The translations under genes were made by a program, and so were the position numbers. From a virus, in the IMG/VR virus record IMGVR_UViG_3300007541_000020, positions 1 to 64,000 of that record: a DNA stretch of 64,000 nucleotides; one strand, 5' to 3'. The notes beneath the pieces are model-generated. The model did not search any database and was not told where the DNA came from. It worked only from the letters and a program-made list of their open reading frames with translations. Shown one piece after another: positions 12,001-18,144 of this stretch (position 1 is the first letter of the stretch; each line of letters starts with the position of its first letter).

Positions 12001-13743
12001 AACAATTCTATTACTACTCCGTGTATAGAAGGAGCACAAATAAAAAATCTTAAGTATTTTACAATCAATGATGACAATTTGTCGCCCGAGGCACTTTTGG
12101 GATCCAAATTGGACATGGTTTCCAAACTCGAAGAACTTCATACCAACTTAAATAAGCCTTCTAGTATAAATATAGAAGATAGATATTGGTATAAAATCTT
12201 GAGACCTCACTTGCGTGGAGATAAATCATGGGGGATTGATACAAATTCGTTTATATTTGGTTCTACAACAGTGTATAGAGGTACTCCCCCAGTATACGTA
12301 GATGGTAAAGCAACATATCCATATCAGCCTGAAATGGGGCAACTTTATAAACATAGTAAAGATGCTTATGGATATATAAGTGGTTATGCTTATTATAATT
12401 ACCTGGGCCTAGTTATTATGGATGCTGGTCCACTAAATTTTTATAGTGGAGATTGGAGCAAAGGCGATGTAGTTTGGATGGGAATGTCAGTTGCAGAAGA
12501 TATAGATGAAAGTGGAGAACTTTACATTGAAGGATCAAATCTTCCTGGGGGAAAAATTATTCTCAAAAAGAAAGGCTCTGCAGATGCGGTTTCTCATGGA
12601 GGGCAAACCTACACATATACTACAATAGCCCCAGAGGTTGAACATAGTCTTTCTAATTACAATTATAATTGGACCAATCCTAATAATCGAAGATTTAGAT
12701 TTACCAATCAATTTATAAAAATGGATTTCGATTTACAAGATGATGTAGAGCTCAAATGCGATTATACGCATTATCAAAATAAATCATTAACTCAGATCAT
12801 TGATGAGTTGCCAAAAAAGTATTATAAAGACGGAGAATACTATTATGATTTTGAAAAAGCTAGAAAAATGATGCCGTTTTTATTATACAGAATGATCTGT
12901 ACAGATCAACTACATTCAGCAAGAGGTAGTCAAGAAAGCAACAGTGATACTGGCATTCCAACTGAGGCAGCCATGCTTACAAATCAAAAAACAATGAGAT
13001 CATTTGGTACGATCTGTGCCTCTGAGTTTTCTTCTTTAGAAAATTTAGATATGTCTAGTGTTAAGGCTAGATATGCTGGAATTCATAACCTTTCAGCTCA
13101 TGGAATAAATCTTAAAAAGGGTGTAGATTTGGACATTGGTTGGATGAAATATTTGCCTAAATTCGGAGGTAATCCAGCATATAATAGGAGAATGGGTCAT
13201 CCTTTAACTTTTAATATAGATTGTTATGTAAATTCTCAATCTACATTTTTAGATTGGATGGAATCTTTTGAGAAATTAAAAGATAGTGAAATAGAGATGC
13301 CGTCTTGGTTTTTAGGATTCAGGAATAAAGCCTATACCGACAAATTTTACGATTTCATGAGTACTGCTGGCACAGTACAGGGATACTCTAGCTATTCGAA
13401 TACTGCGTGGAGCAAATCGCTTTTCTTTCTTTCAGATTTTGAGAATGGAGACAATGTTCAAATTCCTTTACCTAATCATTTAAATGTTACAATTACAAAT
13501 TATGATTTTGTTAGCGAGAGGGGTGCGGGATATAAATATTCTTTGCTCTTCAATTATGAACCAATTATTTTGAAATCTTTTATGGATAATGATTCTTGGC
13601 CAAATTCTCTAGACTACATAAAAGATGCAAGAAATAAATTAGGAATATCTAGTTCGTATACTGTTTCCAGGCCGATCTTGAATCCTGGCCATGCTACGGT
13701 ACATTACTATGGTTGGGCCACTCGATTGCTGTTCCAAAAATAA
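1..13743 (+). CDS. Giant mosaic virion or fibre protein, 5' end missing
   Basis: The frame is open from the first base, so the gene begins outside the window; at least 4580 residues are visible. A TTG at 91 is only an internal codon. Visible pieces in order: a trypsin-like protease remnant (Asp in DAALIAI at 82-84, GRSSG near 286-300, GDSGS with Ser at 544-546); a cupredoxin-like domain with His at 2320 and C-x2-H-x2-M at 2527-2547; BspA/DUF285-like leucine-rich repeats around 3340-4500; a Ca-binding thrombospondin-3-like loop at 7375-7401; a PKD-like domain around 7690-7985 with WGDGD; and more LRR-like sequence around 11880-12150. Such domains are typical of adhesins and phage fibres. It sits directly upstream of the portal gene. 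Exact role is unknown; a fibre or head/tail appendage is my inference. Arginine is mainly AGA/AGG, as in most of the window. Confidence 0.75.
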   Translation: MVKKSVPLGIIGTDTSADLFTAEDVACDAALIAIKASKVNIDSWKLAGDDANPLMNQAAKFMDADDFSFFLEDSIAYNYISDVGGGKKDEPLMVFSGRSSGFHNSHENNNRIRNLGPAYGVKVAYSQGGVIKYLWIRGAFVIADQDWDLRYSTTLDNIEDPENSQVSEGSLFCQNTIMSGDSGSVIYAYTNTFVRNSDGSPHKLIVPQDEAILKELNRTADVNGKWTKTLTEVMQDLGIGATTSHTYYDFGPHVAQKVDTSSLSESSVLAALKAQTLDPDGNKGTEKHWRIAGQAFAAEIVTQQIINEEGEDEIIQYSTRGFCQPMHRIANLLNIKEWDGNLNNVNYNVREDNSYVESLVFSKGLSDVYNISLNQKNYYQAGGIAKAEGREYTAAIEAKTNLTKSNYPFDETMPPLSEWMTFDSFDIEVAEGGSVQSGLNNPRKYPIWLKLNNLSIDLSKLPEEVLRMPTGAMHMDAVLMDANAVFNVEDWYTDTKLSGMPDQGLFYHGENSTTKAYASWRIFSRAGEIASKDTVSKSYPLYLKEFDGKTKFKGYQIKFPLGGGIGYNFDLDQNSQTYSFNKEKTGLSVYFQYLPWTISGNSISFNATPGDIESWLGTKPLKLVFVLWKNDTFDAGTSTRIGRSVNFRRKTQSYLIQTTAIADDITSADLVSYTPGLQESDDKLSRYESLDLAQRKLRILFDSDHLGGPNPNKGIKDSNGLNVGNKFKCQQIKLSESAGKYTYKFETTPIATKGFQELMPGAVLTIDWSDAPDHPVGISTTNDGTHGGGDLYSEVEIDLATKTTKCYFKMADTLGGENYSPDPQNPGLKEFRTTTKLDFYVYCTNHPGMGFPLQFIDIQDGHKELYINSWMPKKIFLPINHVGPGGATILWNSLDRSSDVLPVVNLEPNTKFSARQMYWTANAAGFSSYNGWRHPYNPWRDNWSLESSDANLAKCLAYGDCEDLQEGERTIYVDDADLEIDDDYYTNQVKFNLHGRGWEANDKVNDLTYSLDNQWIILEENKIQRGDVFEVVVLGDVKSFGLHEDWFNENNELKSFSRNKDKWAKNYLAAYKSSFSFGIKNISYPSWIDCKWYHTFDGSSIDTISGLNKPISNPSVMVNTFANLVNILDHRSFNIALSDFSNAEIMEQIFANSRISSDLQKIVFDSNYQITNGIAENLAELAERSGCQLEIKQANLAKYNAKFDEFAIVERALDPTDTTVIFAESSVDFEVGVEIRFLKDKTFENGDIITAGSVVGISAYTEGSLNFQINYLEAARNISTSELDDLYEFVNGDKPVLYFNGTSLPTLDLQQRLLAAGVVAHIGRSSSLGKIKDLTKYFAGQTVNSEDLNYLIRLINQRGIDKNADFTKFCYNANVPNLDLSSIQLESPDFTKMFQGSIISGLKLPKVLNSAYSVKDMFESSTITANLDLEGIVDVGTKSVESCFYNTTTSFPIDITSWKFSEIKLFEYMDEFIINSYLNDFKVSQVSKTILLNSADFWFKSLNITNVRKVGRSTYRTYEDTTNGLYIPYEDDTEWNNFNQILVAFGEEDITDPDFFMKPAGKIYASWFEMDHSPNYNTWSWRNDGGQDSYDFNGSWDVGKSLIVNLPYDDNDTNYDDAISGFGYFSYEEEENEWNHLNGIPTNTYSTRSTHLRLNQETDKFEIVNAYKNIVTVISDAGNYTGGFNGTFSPTPDLFQDGKGIQKYITQTNGLEVFTSHIKMELSDGNIDDPTPLDVYRLSFFVHLGKYYNSESKLFSYNKYKGAYGKFPLVIFKFEKRSADFTEAEKLEIYNYIETLNIKDYAVSPTNPRYAITNKTYANQSPFLFGPKIADKYLTISEQLSDTGDAGRPARFHSKNVSLGEGGGGDVEVYDVKTKSYPYNLLSENKLTEKDEVHIPVPFVEYNNWNHATQYDHSYPLMLRWQGVEEDIHLRFLGNYIQQMGGNPMFDFSIKNKNVKSEPAQIYIIADGTEVLGERYYITDGSQVQAIELEEQNILILVLGIEVLDVNAVESNQITQRLEAWVDDMLTITQPFPEMDPSYFDIDYSNLENTLRDAINSTNNFEIFFAGWNVTNRQQVSLTLFYPKWSADFNAGTSPLSSLSLYKDADRTIPADSVMNYVIGGSTQYLIRLYYKWSYSYDTQDFVRPGSLIVLDSSTANITYTTNTTNNSTTTITPSNICMVVKVDKDNIYFVKTGDTVDVGGDSINYGVHDNNDFSGFAFKAPNAGMSPTVDLIITGGTAEEPTYARHLEYPSLPRGERNTTFHKITPRIMHVDQSWTSVTNRGWEENKLYFTAQKTNGETSDGVIVFHPIREGEDEGKLIDKYPIGETEKLLGVKGTYALYIDGDDFKDTEFYQAELESEYESVIDIPAIDSSKYEEYPAPKSNLGHYKGGFGSKWVIMSYDPLQDGFTKIRGKYTEGNDEVLSSAPFQKFNHIIGLVPNGEYNDPYDPGTDSFRDSLDSDFDGYPDIIDPAPFDQSVPGNTIITLEYYDSGEYQNAYASFGLGSYKGEFATSSRMDSDVHTINMFNDDPSNITQMYNWNAGTNQVTIALVAGDLELQEDWENMALPSPTSEVEYIQTNDGFGIPNGVSINWGDGDVTDANVNNADSYVEETKELNEQIGPRDSWKYNGTYRIYFFKHIYQDAGDKTVTITGPLKHFTIMADDIGQIGTDERDNARYLGLVSKNLLNNSEYLNWTESNFRIKGMSVIGGADTLSLGSPFYSIFPRDFFDSDRDEVIEAHVDEISWISEPILYQHARPSVWTLPSDITFRSYIWETNWGGTSQEGVSNDYIDQTWHANNYKFSSYFINDLGVPAGLTNNQWRETFYQGEISDSAITLPTPLPIMTSLLSTYPYGSEADRYSNGDLQSIWVKNQSHLPQSDFFDWDESSAVVAGDMIGCLGQELSLTPQILIDNISDNNEEFLEKIKDAVGSGNTHNLETEFGYLYYEMHIDRNKKAPDGILKDENGQTTNTMTALGLESATETDYIDFDGTQTNGTYLAYGNQQFLSDLKYHYFKESDKTLKSVDHKYDRFRVLWLPSIGDQEKITVTLTGDGTSNVATLFEAAAASQVYENSDIKSTVPSQISGHNPLFSVPVIYSSIILPSDWTWELELKIDLYLNEKHMFKTRKLINGNHVETKTCPSETWIVLERNNTEITVVPNNLKSIFNKNESHLKNDSLHQRVMTQTEGLNSTAFAGQDQFYNLLESHERSSNEDYGHATDGSFVLNHDISSLPLVHLLSSHNHTDFRQWNNTSSNPISNFVTWNDNPVLLNNIHYISFGYGLLNWFNETRSAPTRDTEISALAWNKLKADGNVPSSLSYSYESIGYADSTTYQAGEHPLNGSFEGLIRNDLNLGKKIVKYHNYGNPHTGFGVFFNQTRKEVVDWSWGSYTAQNKHIDGTTNHIATNYFSSVGMFEPILTSRHTAGLRNRFVPNSKVYNEIQNPFFDPSILSEDKIVVARAEIIQPSYSWQDPPSEWADVSATLKYLDIIDRYKNEEGVMKLLEDAHAAGVYFDGRRSKIDSSPYVRLGGGHQFTFKDLIKDASIETKPQLIKITKTWTGTGTEPVDYGASQIAVPLGLIEGGSKIVLGILQQDVAAGLIINDGVIGSYHLTNNLFNLTPSMRRTNWDVYDPSYYLHLDGISVIVVFNVSDRGDIWEVYKEDLYEWNVSYIDSKKPLKLKLKLSERGSFWEKTKPKHHDPEITNTNQTRKYFGLDCSQSMKVLAPTLSASNRYNENEYIQDYTWSNVSADLSSITLPAKSSNNDGDQAHFTMNYMISAGQGNLIPAGAFNSYGCNDMVTLKDELRSNNPIPFRSNSYTFSSLGYNKRNDGYLYNYPFEQRIFIGYQGLNFNGAAGYNNIKTGLPPFFVGRFPARKISELQGTSVIFRCQSASETGKFVQKPLSIVERISHKNQIAIGASNKNSLNTNYNDYNLSNFSESLMFFADDLSNPSNSGIGSGLNKKNKVEYVDLSKMVIFNGASRMLGGFFNNLIIDDIDLSSIDITNNSITTPCIEGAQIKNLKYFTINDDNLSPEALLGSKLDMVSKLEELHTNLNKPSSINIEDRYWYKILRPHLRGDKSWGIDTNSFIFGSTTVYRGTPPVYVDGKATYPYQPEMGQLYKHSKDAYGYISGYAYYNYLGLVIMDAGPLNFYSGDWSKGDVVWMGMSVAEDIDESGELYIEGSNLPGGKIILKKKGSADAVSHGGQTYTYTTIAPEVEHSLSNYNYNWTNPNNRRFRFTNQFIKMDFDLQDDVELKCDYTHYQNKSLTQIIDELPKKYYKDGEYYYDFEKARKMMPFLLYRMICTDQLHSARGSQESNSDTGIPTEAAMLTNQKTMRSFGTICASEFSSLENLDMSSVKARYAGIHNLSAHGINLKKGVDLDIGWMKYLPKFGGNPAYNRRMGHPLTFNIDCYVNSQSTFLDWMESFEKLKDSEIEMPSWFLGFRNKAYTDKFYDFMSTAGTVQGYSSYSNTAWSKSLFFLSDFENGDNVQIPLPNHLNVTITNYDFVSERGAGYKYSLLFNYEPIILKSFMDNDSWPNSLDYIKDARNKLGISSSYTVSRPILNPGHATVHYYGWATRLLFQK

Positions 13744-13754
13744 AAACAAAGTAT

Positions 13755-13766
13755 AAAGTTAACTTT
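13755..13766. promoter_or_regulatory. 12-bp perfect palindrome before the portal gene
   Basis: AAAGTTAACTTT is a perfect 12-base inverted repeat lying between the giant gene and the portal gene, just upstream of the candidate late promoter. It could be an operator or activator site. No second copy was noticed, and palindromes of this length occur by chance in AT-rich DNA. Confidence 0.25.
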
Positions 13767-13785
13767 TAGACTTTTATAATTTGCC

Positions 13786-13799
13786 GTGTATAATATTAC
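13786..13799 (+). promoter_or_regulatory. Candidate late promoter, GTGTATAATATTAC
   Basis: GTGTATAATATTAC ends one base before the portal ATG at 13800. TATAAT lies at 13789-13794 with a weak TTAGAC 17 bases upstream (13766-13771). A start site about seven bases downstream would fall on the ATG, so the message would be leaderless. The same GTGTA-plus-AT-rich element precedes four other structural genes. Confidence 0.5.
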
Positions 13800-15812
13800 A
13801 TGGGAGAAAAAAGAAAATACATAAAAAAATCTAATTATTGGTCTAAATTTAAAGGTAAACCTGTTGAGAAATCTATAGCAAATACTGTGGAGCCAGTGAG
13901 TGCTGGAGATACATACTATGTTTCTTCCGCAGCTTGCTATACAGGGGGGCAATCAGGATCTACACGTGGAAGATCATCACACAATCCGTCAAGAGCAAAA
14001 AACAACAAGTATACCAACATTAGAGAAGGTATGCTTCCATACACAACCTCAAGAGATGGAGTTGATGTAAGAGATGCAATAGAACTTTGTCAAAAAGCAT
14101 ATGCAAATGTCCCTATATTCAGAAATGCAATAGATATTATGGCAGAGCTGGCAAATTCTCCAATTTATGTAGAAGGAGGAAATGAAGCGGCTAGAAATTT
14201 TGTGGAAAAATGGTTTTCTAAAATTAATTTATGGGCATTAAAAGATCAGTATTTTAGAGAGTACTATAGGAGCGGAAATGTATTTCTTTACAGATTAGAC
14301 GGAAAATTTACAACAGAAGACTTTATTAAATTAAATAAAATATATGGATCTACTAATTTGATTAAACCTAATCATATACCAGTTAGATATGTTTTGCTTA
14401 ATCCTTATGATATAGTTGCAACACGCAGCACATCCTTTAAGACAAATTCTTACAAAAAAATACTTTCTGAGTATGAATTAGAAAGACTGCAAACTCCAAA
14501 AACAGAAGAAGACAAAGAAATTTTCAATAGCCTACCTGAAGAGGTCAAAAAAAGAATAAAAGAGGGAGGTTGGGCACAACAAGGAATTAATGTGGATTTA
14601 GACCCAACAAAATTAAGTCATTCTTTTTACAAAAAACAAGATTATGAACCATTTGCAATACCTTTTGGATTTCCTGTGCTTGATGATATAAATTGGAAAA
14701 TAGAATTAAAAAAGGTTGACCAAGCAATTAGTAGAACTATAGAGAATGTTATTCTCTTAATAACAATGGGTAATGATCCAGATAAAGGAGGAATTAATCC
14801 AAATAATTTAAATGCTATGCAAGCTCTATTTCAGAACGAAAGTGTAGGAAGAGTTTTGGTCGCAGATTACACAACAAAAGCGGAATTTATTCTACCTGAT
14901 ATAAGTAAGATTATCGGGCCGCAAAAATATGAAATTGTAAATGAAGATATTCGTCAAGGGTTGCAAAATGTCATAGTTGGAGATGAAAAATATAAAAACA
15001 CCCAAGTTAAAGCAGAGATCTTTTTAGAAAGATTGAAGGAAGCGAGACAATCATTTGTTCATAACTTTTTACAACCTCAAATTAAATTAGTTTGCCAACA
15101 TATGGGATTTAAATCTTATCCAACTGCAAAATTTGAAGAAATTGACATAAAAGACGAGGTTCAATTACAACGGGTTGTAACTAGATTAATAGAGATGGGA
15201 ATTTTAACTCCAGAGCAAGGAATTAATGCAATTAAAACTGGAATATACCCAAGAGCTGAAGATATTGAGCCAGCACAAGAAAGATATCTTGAAAAAAGAA
15301 AAGAAGGAATGTACAATCCATTGGTTGGTGGACTCCCAATGATTGATGTTGATGGAGATGGCACCGTAGACACTGCTGGACCAAGTCAAACAGAAACGCC
15401 AAATAGCAATAAAACTCCAACAAAAAAAAGTGGAGGCAGGCCAGTTGGTAGACCAAAAGGAACTACTGGAATTCCTCGCAGCGTTAATGCTCAAGAAATA
15501 TATTCAAGAAAAGATATTCAAAACATTGTTTACAAAATAGAAGAATTAAAATGCCATATCGATGCATCTTTAATCGAAAAATATAAAGTTAAAGAATTAA
15601 GCGATGACCAAAAAGATTTGAGTCAAAATTTATGCACATCAATTGTTTTATCTAAAGAAAAGAGCATGTGGAAAAGAACTGCGAATAGCTGTTTAAAGAA
15701 TTTCGAAAACATAGAAAAGCTTTCTTTTATTAGCGACATTGTGGAAATATCTGAAGCCCATCAACTTGAGACCTATCCAGCCGCATTATTATATCATAGT
15801 AAAAATAAGTAA
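13800..15812 (+). CDS. Portal protein
   Basis: A 670-residue protein resembling phage portal proteins, which form the dodecameric ring at the DNA entry vertex and dock terminase and the neck. The portal-like core spans roughly residues 75-430 (helical stretch with DAIELCQKAY and FRNAIDIMAELAN, then a beta-rich part with RYVLLNPYDI). The C-terminal tail is unusual: residues 516-524 form an EF-hand/dockerin-style loop (DVDGDGTVD), and residues about 545-556 are AT-hook-like (GGRPVGRPKGTTG). It is followed immediately by protease/scaffold and capsid genes, the classic head order. The ATG is fixed by the promoter-like element just before it. The family call rests on general resemblance and position, not on a database match. 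Confidence 0.82.
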   Translation: MGEKRKYIKKSNYWSKFKGKPVEKSIANTVEPVSAGDTYYVSSAACYTGGQSGSTRGRSSHNPSRAKNNKYTNIREGMLPYTTSRDGVDVRDAIELCQKAYANVPIFRNAIDIMAELANSPIYVEGGNEAARNFVEKWFSKINLWALKDQYFREYYRSGNVFLYRLDGKFTTEDFIKLNKIYGSTNLIKPNHIPVRYVLLNPYDIVATRSTSFKTNSYKKILSEYELERLQTPKTEEDKEIFNSLPEEVKKRIKEGGWAQQGINVDLDPTKLSHSFYKKQDYEPFAIPFGFPVLDDINWKIELKKVDQAISRTIENVILLITMGNDPDKGGINPNNLNAMQALFQNESVGRVLVADYTTKAEFILPDISKIIGPQKYEIVNEDIRQGLQNVIVGDEKYKNTQVKAEIFLERLKEARQSFVHNFLQPQIKLVCQHMGFKSYPTAKFEEIDIKDEVQLQRVVTRLIEMGILTPEQGINAIKTGIYPRAEDIEPAQERYLEKRKEGMYNPLVGGLPMIDVDGDGTVDTAGPSQTETPNSNKTPTKKSGGRPVGRPKGTTGIPRSVNAQEIYSRKDIQNIVYKIEELKCHIDASLIEKYKVKELSDDQKDLSQNLCTSIVLSKEKSMWKRTANSCLKNFENIEKLSFISDIVEISEAHQLETYPAALLYHSKNK

Positions 15813-15825
15813 TTAAGTTTTTTTT

Positions 15826-15841
15826 GTGTATATAATATAAT
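15826..15841 (+). promoter_or_regulatory. Candidate late promoter, GTGTATATAATATAAT
   Basis: GTGTATATAATATAAT runs directly into the ATG at 15842, with two overlapping TATAAT boxes. It matches the element before the portal gene in sequence and in distance to the start codon (16 versus 14 bases). There is no recognisable Shine-Dalgarno site. Confidence 0.5.
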
Positions 15842-17473
15842 ATGCGCAAGCCATTTAAATATACTGCATCATTTGATAGTGAAATAGTAGCTTCAGATGA
15901 AAATATAAAAGAGTCCTCGCAAGTTCTGCAGGCATCATTAGATTCATTAAAAAGTTTAATGCCAGCTGATATCGATTTAGAGGCGAATATTGATTTACTT
16001 GCTGTAGCATTTAATGCTGCGGTTGTTAATGTTTTTAATAGAAATCATGATGGCATAAACACAGATGTAGCAAAAGCAGTATATAAATACTTCTTGCATA
16101 AACCAACTAATATAGAACATAAAAAAGAAAAAGTAGTTGGGCATATTGTATCTTCTGGCCTTTCTTCTTTTGGTGATAATCAATTAATTCCAGAAGAGTC
16201 AATTGGAGGAGAGTATGATCCATTTAATATAGCGTTATCTGCTGTTATATATAAAACTGTAAATAAAGATTTTGCTAATTTAGTAGAAAGATCTTTAAAT
16301 AAAGAGGATTCATTATTTAATGCAATATCCGCAAGCTGGGAAATTGGATTTAATGATTTTGTTATTGCAGTGGGGAGCAAAAATCTAAAGGAGGCTGAAA
16401 TTATATCTGACCCAAAATATATAGAAGAATTCAAAGGATATTTAAAAGCTTTTGATGGAGAAGGGTTGATGGACGACGGAACCGAGGTATATCGCTTAGT
16501 TTCTGGAGATGTATATCCTCTGGGAATTGGATTCACCACCAATCCAGCAGCTAATGTAAAGGGATTAATACAGTTAGAAAATAAAAAAAAAGAAGAGGAA
16601 GTTGTTGAAGCTGAGCATGAAGAACCAGAAAAAATAGAGATTGACTTGAGTAATTTTTTAAAAAAAATAATAAAAAGTAAAAAAAATTTTTCACATAACA
16701 CAAAAGAAACTGTAATTTCAAACAAAGATAATTTTAATTCAGACATTAATACAATGGAAATGAAAGACCTAATCAAAGAACTAAAAGAAACCATTCAGGC
16801 TTCTACTTCTGATAAATTTTCGGAAGAAGCTGTTGCGAATGTAATTAAAGTAGTAACTGAAGCCATCAAGGATCGCAGTGAATCTTATGTTGCTGAGCGC
16901 GCAGAAATCGAAAAACAAAAAGAAGAATTGGCTCAAGCCAAAACCGAAGCTGAAGAAAAAATTAAACAAATGGAAGAGCAACTTGCTTCCACTCAAGAGA
17001 AACTCGCTCAAGTCGAGTCAGAACAACAAGCCGCTAAGGCATCTCAGTTGTTTAATGATCGAATGGATTCACTTGATTCAGAATACGAATTGTCAGACGA
17101 AGATCGTAAGATTATTGCTTCTGACATAAAAGATCTTGATGATTCTGAAGAGAGCTTTGCTTCTTATCAAGAAAGAATGGCTGTAGTATATAGTCATAAA
17201 AGCAAAAAGTTCATCGAAGAGCAAGAAAAACAATTTAACGAAAAAGTAGAAGCTGCTGTACAGGAAAAGATTTCTAAAATGTCTTCGTCTGAGGCCTCTA
17301 CCGAAGAAGTTACCGAAGAAGTTGTCGAAGAGAGTGTAGAAGAAGTTCTTGACAACGTTGAAGCTTCGGAAGATATTTCCTCGAACAACGGTGAGTCGAC
17401 GGAAAAAGAACTTACGCTGGCGGAAAAGTTCCAACAAGCGTTTTCAAAAGAATCTATAACAATTAAATATTAA
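15842..17473 (+). CDS. Prohead protease fused to scaffold
   Basis: A 543-residue protein with two parts. Residues about 1-235 look like an HK97/herpesvirus-fold prohead serine protease: the conserved His is H93 (NIEHKKEKVVGHI), and the nucleophile motif is S165-W-E167 followed by IGF, matching the family pattern in which Ser lies two residues before Glu. Residues about 305-543 are acidic, Lys/Glu/Gln-rich coiled coil ending in a Glu-rich tail, typical of scaffolds. The protease would cleave the scaffold and itself during capsid maturation. Base and codon use change near residue 305: TTA and AGA dominate before it, CTT/CTC and CGC/CGT are frequent after it. The decoration and capsid genes follow closely. 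Confidence 0.82.
   Translation: MRKPFKYTASFDSEIVASDENIKESSQVLQASLDSLKSLMPADIDLEANIDLLAVAFNAAVVNVFNRNHDGINTDVAKAVYKYFLHKPTNIEHKKEKVVGHIVSSGLSSFGDNQLIPEESIGGEYDPFNIALSAVIYKTVNKDFANLVERSLNKEDSLFNAISASWEIGFNDFVIAVGSKNLKEAEIISDPKYIEEFKGYLKAFDGEGLMDDGTEVYRLVSGDVYPLGIGFTTNPAANVKGLIQLENKKKEEEVVEAEHEEPEKIEIDLSNFLKKIIKSKKNFSHNTKETVISNKDNFNSDINTMEMKDLIKELKETIQASTSDKFSEEAVANVIKVVTEAIKDRSESYVAERAEIEKQKEELAQAKTEAEEKIKQMEEQLASTQEKLAQVESEQQAAKASQLFNDRMDSLDSEYELSDEDRKIIASDIKDLDDSEESFASYQERMAVVYSHKSKKFIEEQEKQFNEKVEAAVQEKISKMSSSEASTEEVTEEVVEESVEEVLDNVEASEDISSNNGESTEKELTLAEKFQQAFSKESITIKY
16754..17473 (+). other. Possible internal start giving a free scaffold protein
   Basis: An in-frame ATG at codon 305 begins MEMKDLIKEL and would yield a 239-residue scaffold without the protease, analogous to lambda Nu3 inside gene C. 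The codon-use switch toward the style of the capsid genes starts about here, consistent with extra expression of this segment alone. No strong ribosome binding site precedes the ATG, so the call is tentative. Confidence 0.45.
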
Positions 17474-17479
17474 TACATC

Positions 17480-18112
17480 ATGGCACACAGATTATTACCA
17501 TTCAGACAGTATGACGAAAACGATGTTGTAAATCTTTTTGCGCTGGACATTTCTAGTATCACAGATTTTCAAACAAAGTTGCCATCATCTGACGGCATTA
17601 ACGCAGACGGAGTTCTGGTAAAAGTTTCCAATGGAGACGGCACAGGAGGAGACGTTAACGATTACGGAACAGAAAATGGCGACATGTTCGCTACTTATAG
17701 TTCTCCAATCGGACGCAACCCTTATCCGTTCAACCCATTGCGAGTAACACCTGCAACTGCTGGCGATACAGCAGCTATTGGTCTTACATTGAACCAAACT
17801 CTTCACATCGACGAAAACGGAGAAAAACTTCTTTTCAATCCTGTAAAGAAGGATGAGCTTCAAGCAGTTCTTTCTGGTCAAACAGTACCTGTTCTTTCCA
17901 AGGGAATCGTTACATTGAGTGCATCAGCATTTGATGTAGAACCAGACGAAGCTGGAGCTGCTCTTTATCCTGCAGCTGGCGGAAAACTGAGCACAACTGA
18001 AGCTGCAGGATCAAAAGTGGCAACAGTATTGAGTTCTGGAACTCGTACATCTTCTGCAGTTGGAACCGACAGCTTGGCTGGAAACTACTATGTAATCAAG
18101 CTCGATTGCTAA
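17480..18112 (+). CDS. Probable capsid decoration protein
   Basis: A 210-residue protein between protease/scaffold and major capsid protein, the usual place for a head decoration (lambda gpD-like) protein that caps the capsid lattice. The sequence is Gly/Ala/Thr/Ser-rich and beta-prone, with a stretch YPAAGGKLSTTEAAG near the C terminus and almost no charged helices. No diagnostic motif is visible, so the name depends on position and composition. Codon use is distinctly richer in C-ending codons than that of the tail genes, as in the capsid gene, pointing to very high expression. It starts six bases after the protease stop, so it probably shares that transcript. Confidence 0.6.
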   Translation: MAHRLLPFRQYDENDVVNLFALDISSITDFQTKLPSSDGINADGVLVKVSNGDGTGGDVNDYGTENGDMFATYSSPIGRNPYPFNPLRVTPATAGDTAAIGLTLNQTLHIDENGEKLLFNPVKKDELQAVLSGQTVPVLSKGIVTLSASAFDVEPDEAGAALYPAAGGKLSTTEAAGSKVATVLSSGTRTSSAVGTDSLAGNYYVIKLDC

Positions 18113-18144
18113 ACGATAACAATTTAACAAAAAAAGGTTAAACA

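Noticed and set aside
11781-12141. Two overlapping minus-strand frames in the giant gene
   Set aside because: Both are opposite leucine-rich repeat coding; neither has a start signal.
16180-16794. 204-codon open frame on the minus strand inside the protease/scaffold gene
   Set aside because: It lies opposite a well-supported protease with catalytic residues, and its composition (runs of Ser, Phe, Leu) is the mirror of Lys/Glu-rich coding.
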